DNA from: Chroococcidiopsidaceae cyanobacterium CP_BM_RX_35
GTDB lineage: Bacteria; Cyanobacteriota; Cyanobacteriia; Cyanobacteriales; Chroococcidiopsidaceae
Length of the DNA stretch: 10,322 nt
Direction: 5' to 3'
Assembly: GCA_019242465.1 (NCBI GenBank)
Contig: JAFAVL010000316.1
Span: 1-10,322 of the forward strand
In this document: piece after piece, positions 9,632-10,322 of the stretch
Layout of the letters: every line of letters starts with the position of its first letter
Position numbering within the stretch: position 1 is the first letter of the stretch
The notes under the pieces: model-generated
The model's database searches: none
Seen by the model: only the letters and a program-made list of their open reading frames with translations
What the model was told of the DNA's origin: nothing
Translations under genes and position numbers: made by a program

Positions 9632-9637
9632 AGGAGA
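9632..9637 (+). promoter_or_regulatory. Ribosome binding site of the FkbH-like gene
   Basis: AGGAGA, five bases before ATG 9643, decides the start of the truncated gene at the right edge. The rest of the 213-base gap from glf (9430-9642) holds nothing else recognisable. Confidence 0.65.
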
Positions 9638-9642
9638 AAGCT

Positions 9643-10322
9643 ATGCAAGTCACTCACGATCATTCGGTAGAGAAATTCCAGCAGCATCAGCAAAATATTG
9701 CCATCTCCGCCACCTTTACAGCAGAACCAATCGAAGAGTCTCTTGCCATTTGGATGCAAGAGTTGAATATTCCGTCTGCAATTCAGTTTGCTCCCTACAA
9801 CCAGATCTTCCAACAGCTGCTCGATCCCTCCAGCCTGCTTTCCCAAAATCAACATGGGATCAACATTGTTCTATTGCGATTTGAAGATTGGCGCAGAACC
9901 GAGGATGGCTCCTATACAGAAGTGATCTCTCCTGAAGAGATGGAACGAAATGTACAGGAGCTAGTGATGGCGTTGAAGTCTGCGGCGTCCCGATCGGCAT
10001 CACTTCAAATAGTTTGCTTTTGTCCAGCCTCTCCCGCAGCTAGAGCTGATGCTAGCTTGATGACATTCTTCCAACAGATGCAAGATCTGATGGAGTTAGA
10101 ATTAAGCAACGTATCTGGTTTACACTTGCTCAGTTCTCAAGACCTGAATAAGTATCCAGTTGAAGACTACTACGATCTTCAAGGAGACAGGATAGGTCAT
10201 ATTCCCTTCACACCCTTGTTTTTTACAGCTCTTGGCACTGCACTAGCACGGAAGATCTATGGGCTCAAGAGTAAACCCAGCAAGGTTATTGTCCTTGATT
10301 GCGATAACACTCTCTGGAAGGG
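9643..10322 (+). CDS. FkbH-like HAD-IIIC family protein, N-terminal part (cut by the window edge)
   Basis: Reading from ATG 9643, 226 complete codons run to the window edge without a stop. The last residues read SKVIVLDCDNTLWKG (213-227, the last codon incomplete), which is motif I of the HAD-IIIC/FkbH family (D219 and D221 in DxDNTLW). The preceding 200 or so residues, including IAISATFTAEPIEESLAIWM (19-38) and IQFAPYNQIFQQLLDP (47-62), resemble the extra N-terminal region of FkbH-type proteins in polyketide and nonribosomal peptide systems. Characterised FkbH proteins take a glyceryl group from 1,3-bisphosphoglycerate, dephosphorylate it and load it onto an acyl carrier protein. No signal peptide is seen. 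The gene lies downstream of glf on the same strand. The remainder is missing, so whether other domains are fused to it cannot be seen. The family call is strong; the exact function is inferred. Confidence 0.85.
   Translation, partial: MQVTHDHSVEKFQQHQQNIAISATFTAEPIEESLAIWMQELNIPSAIQFAPYNQIFQQLLDPSSLLSQNQHGINIVLLRFEDWRRTEDGSYTEVISPEEMERNVQELVMALKSAASRSASLQIVCFCPASPAARADASLMTFFQQMQDLMELELSNVSGLHLLSSQDLNKYPVEDYYDLQGDRIGHIPFTPLFFTALGTALARKIYGLKSKPSKVIVLDCDNTLWK

Noticed and set aside
9549..9884. Plus-strand frame of 111 codons overlapping the start of the FkbH-like gene
   Set aside because: It overlaps, in another frame, the coding sequence that leads to the DxDNTLW motif, and it lacks a ribosome binding site.

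Overview
The window looks like chromosomal DNA from a cyanobacterium. The evidence is four copies of the HIP1 octamer GCGATCGC (at 1185, 2807, 6466 and 6790), a ClpB and an enolase with cyanobacterial-type N-termini, and an otherwise AT-leaning base composition. It mixes ordinary housekeeping genes with what looks like an accessory glycan or secondary-metabolite locus.

Layout from left to right. Positions 1-484 (minus strand) hold the N-terminal part of a family 8 type glycosyltransferase that runs off the left edge. Positions 485-852 hold no intact gene, only what look like debris: a possible TnpB (IS200/IS605) tail and an unidentified C-terminal fragment. A minus-strand pair follows: gloA (glyoxalase I) and, 21 bases downstream of it, clpB (disaggregase). 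A 328-base gap separates gloA from a divergent plus-strand run: an AT-rich GT-A type glycosyltransferase (4244-5350), eno (enolase, best start 5547) with a good hairpin just after its stop, a second and unrelated glycosyltransferase (6965-8170, GT-B-like C-terminal domain), glf (UDP-galactopyranose mutase, 8323-9429), and the first 226 codons of an FkbH-like HAD-IIIC protein that runs off the right edge.

How the genes may fit together. Glf makes UDP-galactofuranose from UDP-galactopyranose, and the gene before it is a glycosyltransferase that could use a product of this kind. FkbH-like proteins load a glyceryl unit from 1,3-bisphosphoglycerate onto an acyl carrier protein, or act as related HAD-IIIC phosphatases, in polyketide, nonribosomal peptide and some surface-glycan pathways. 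Three glycosyltransferases, glf and fkbH within 10 kb therefore suggest the edge of a cluster for a galactofuranose-containing surface glycan or a glycosylated polyketide/peptide; this is inference. clpB, gloA and eno are core genes with no evident role in that pathway. No CRISPR array, tRNA or rRNA was seen, and no intact transposase. The most informative unknowns lie just outside the window: what follows fkbH on the right, and what follows the truncated glycosyltransferase on the left.
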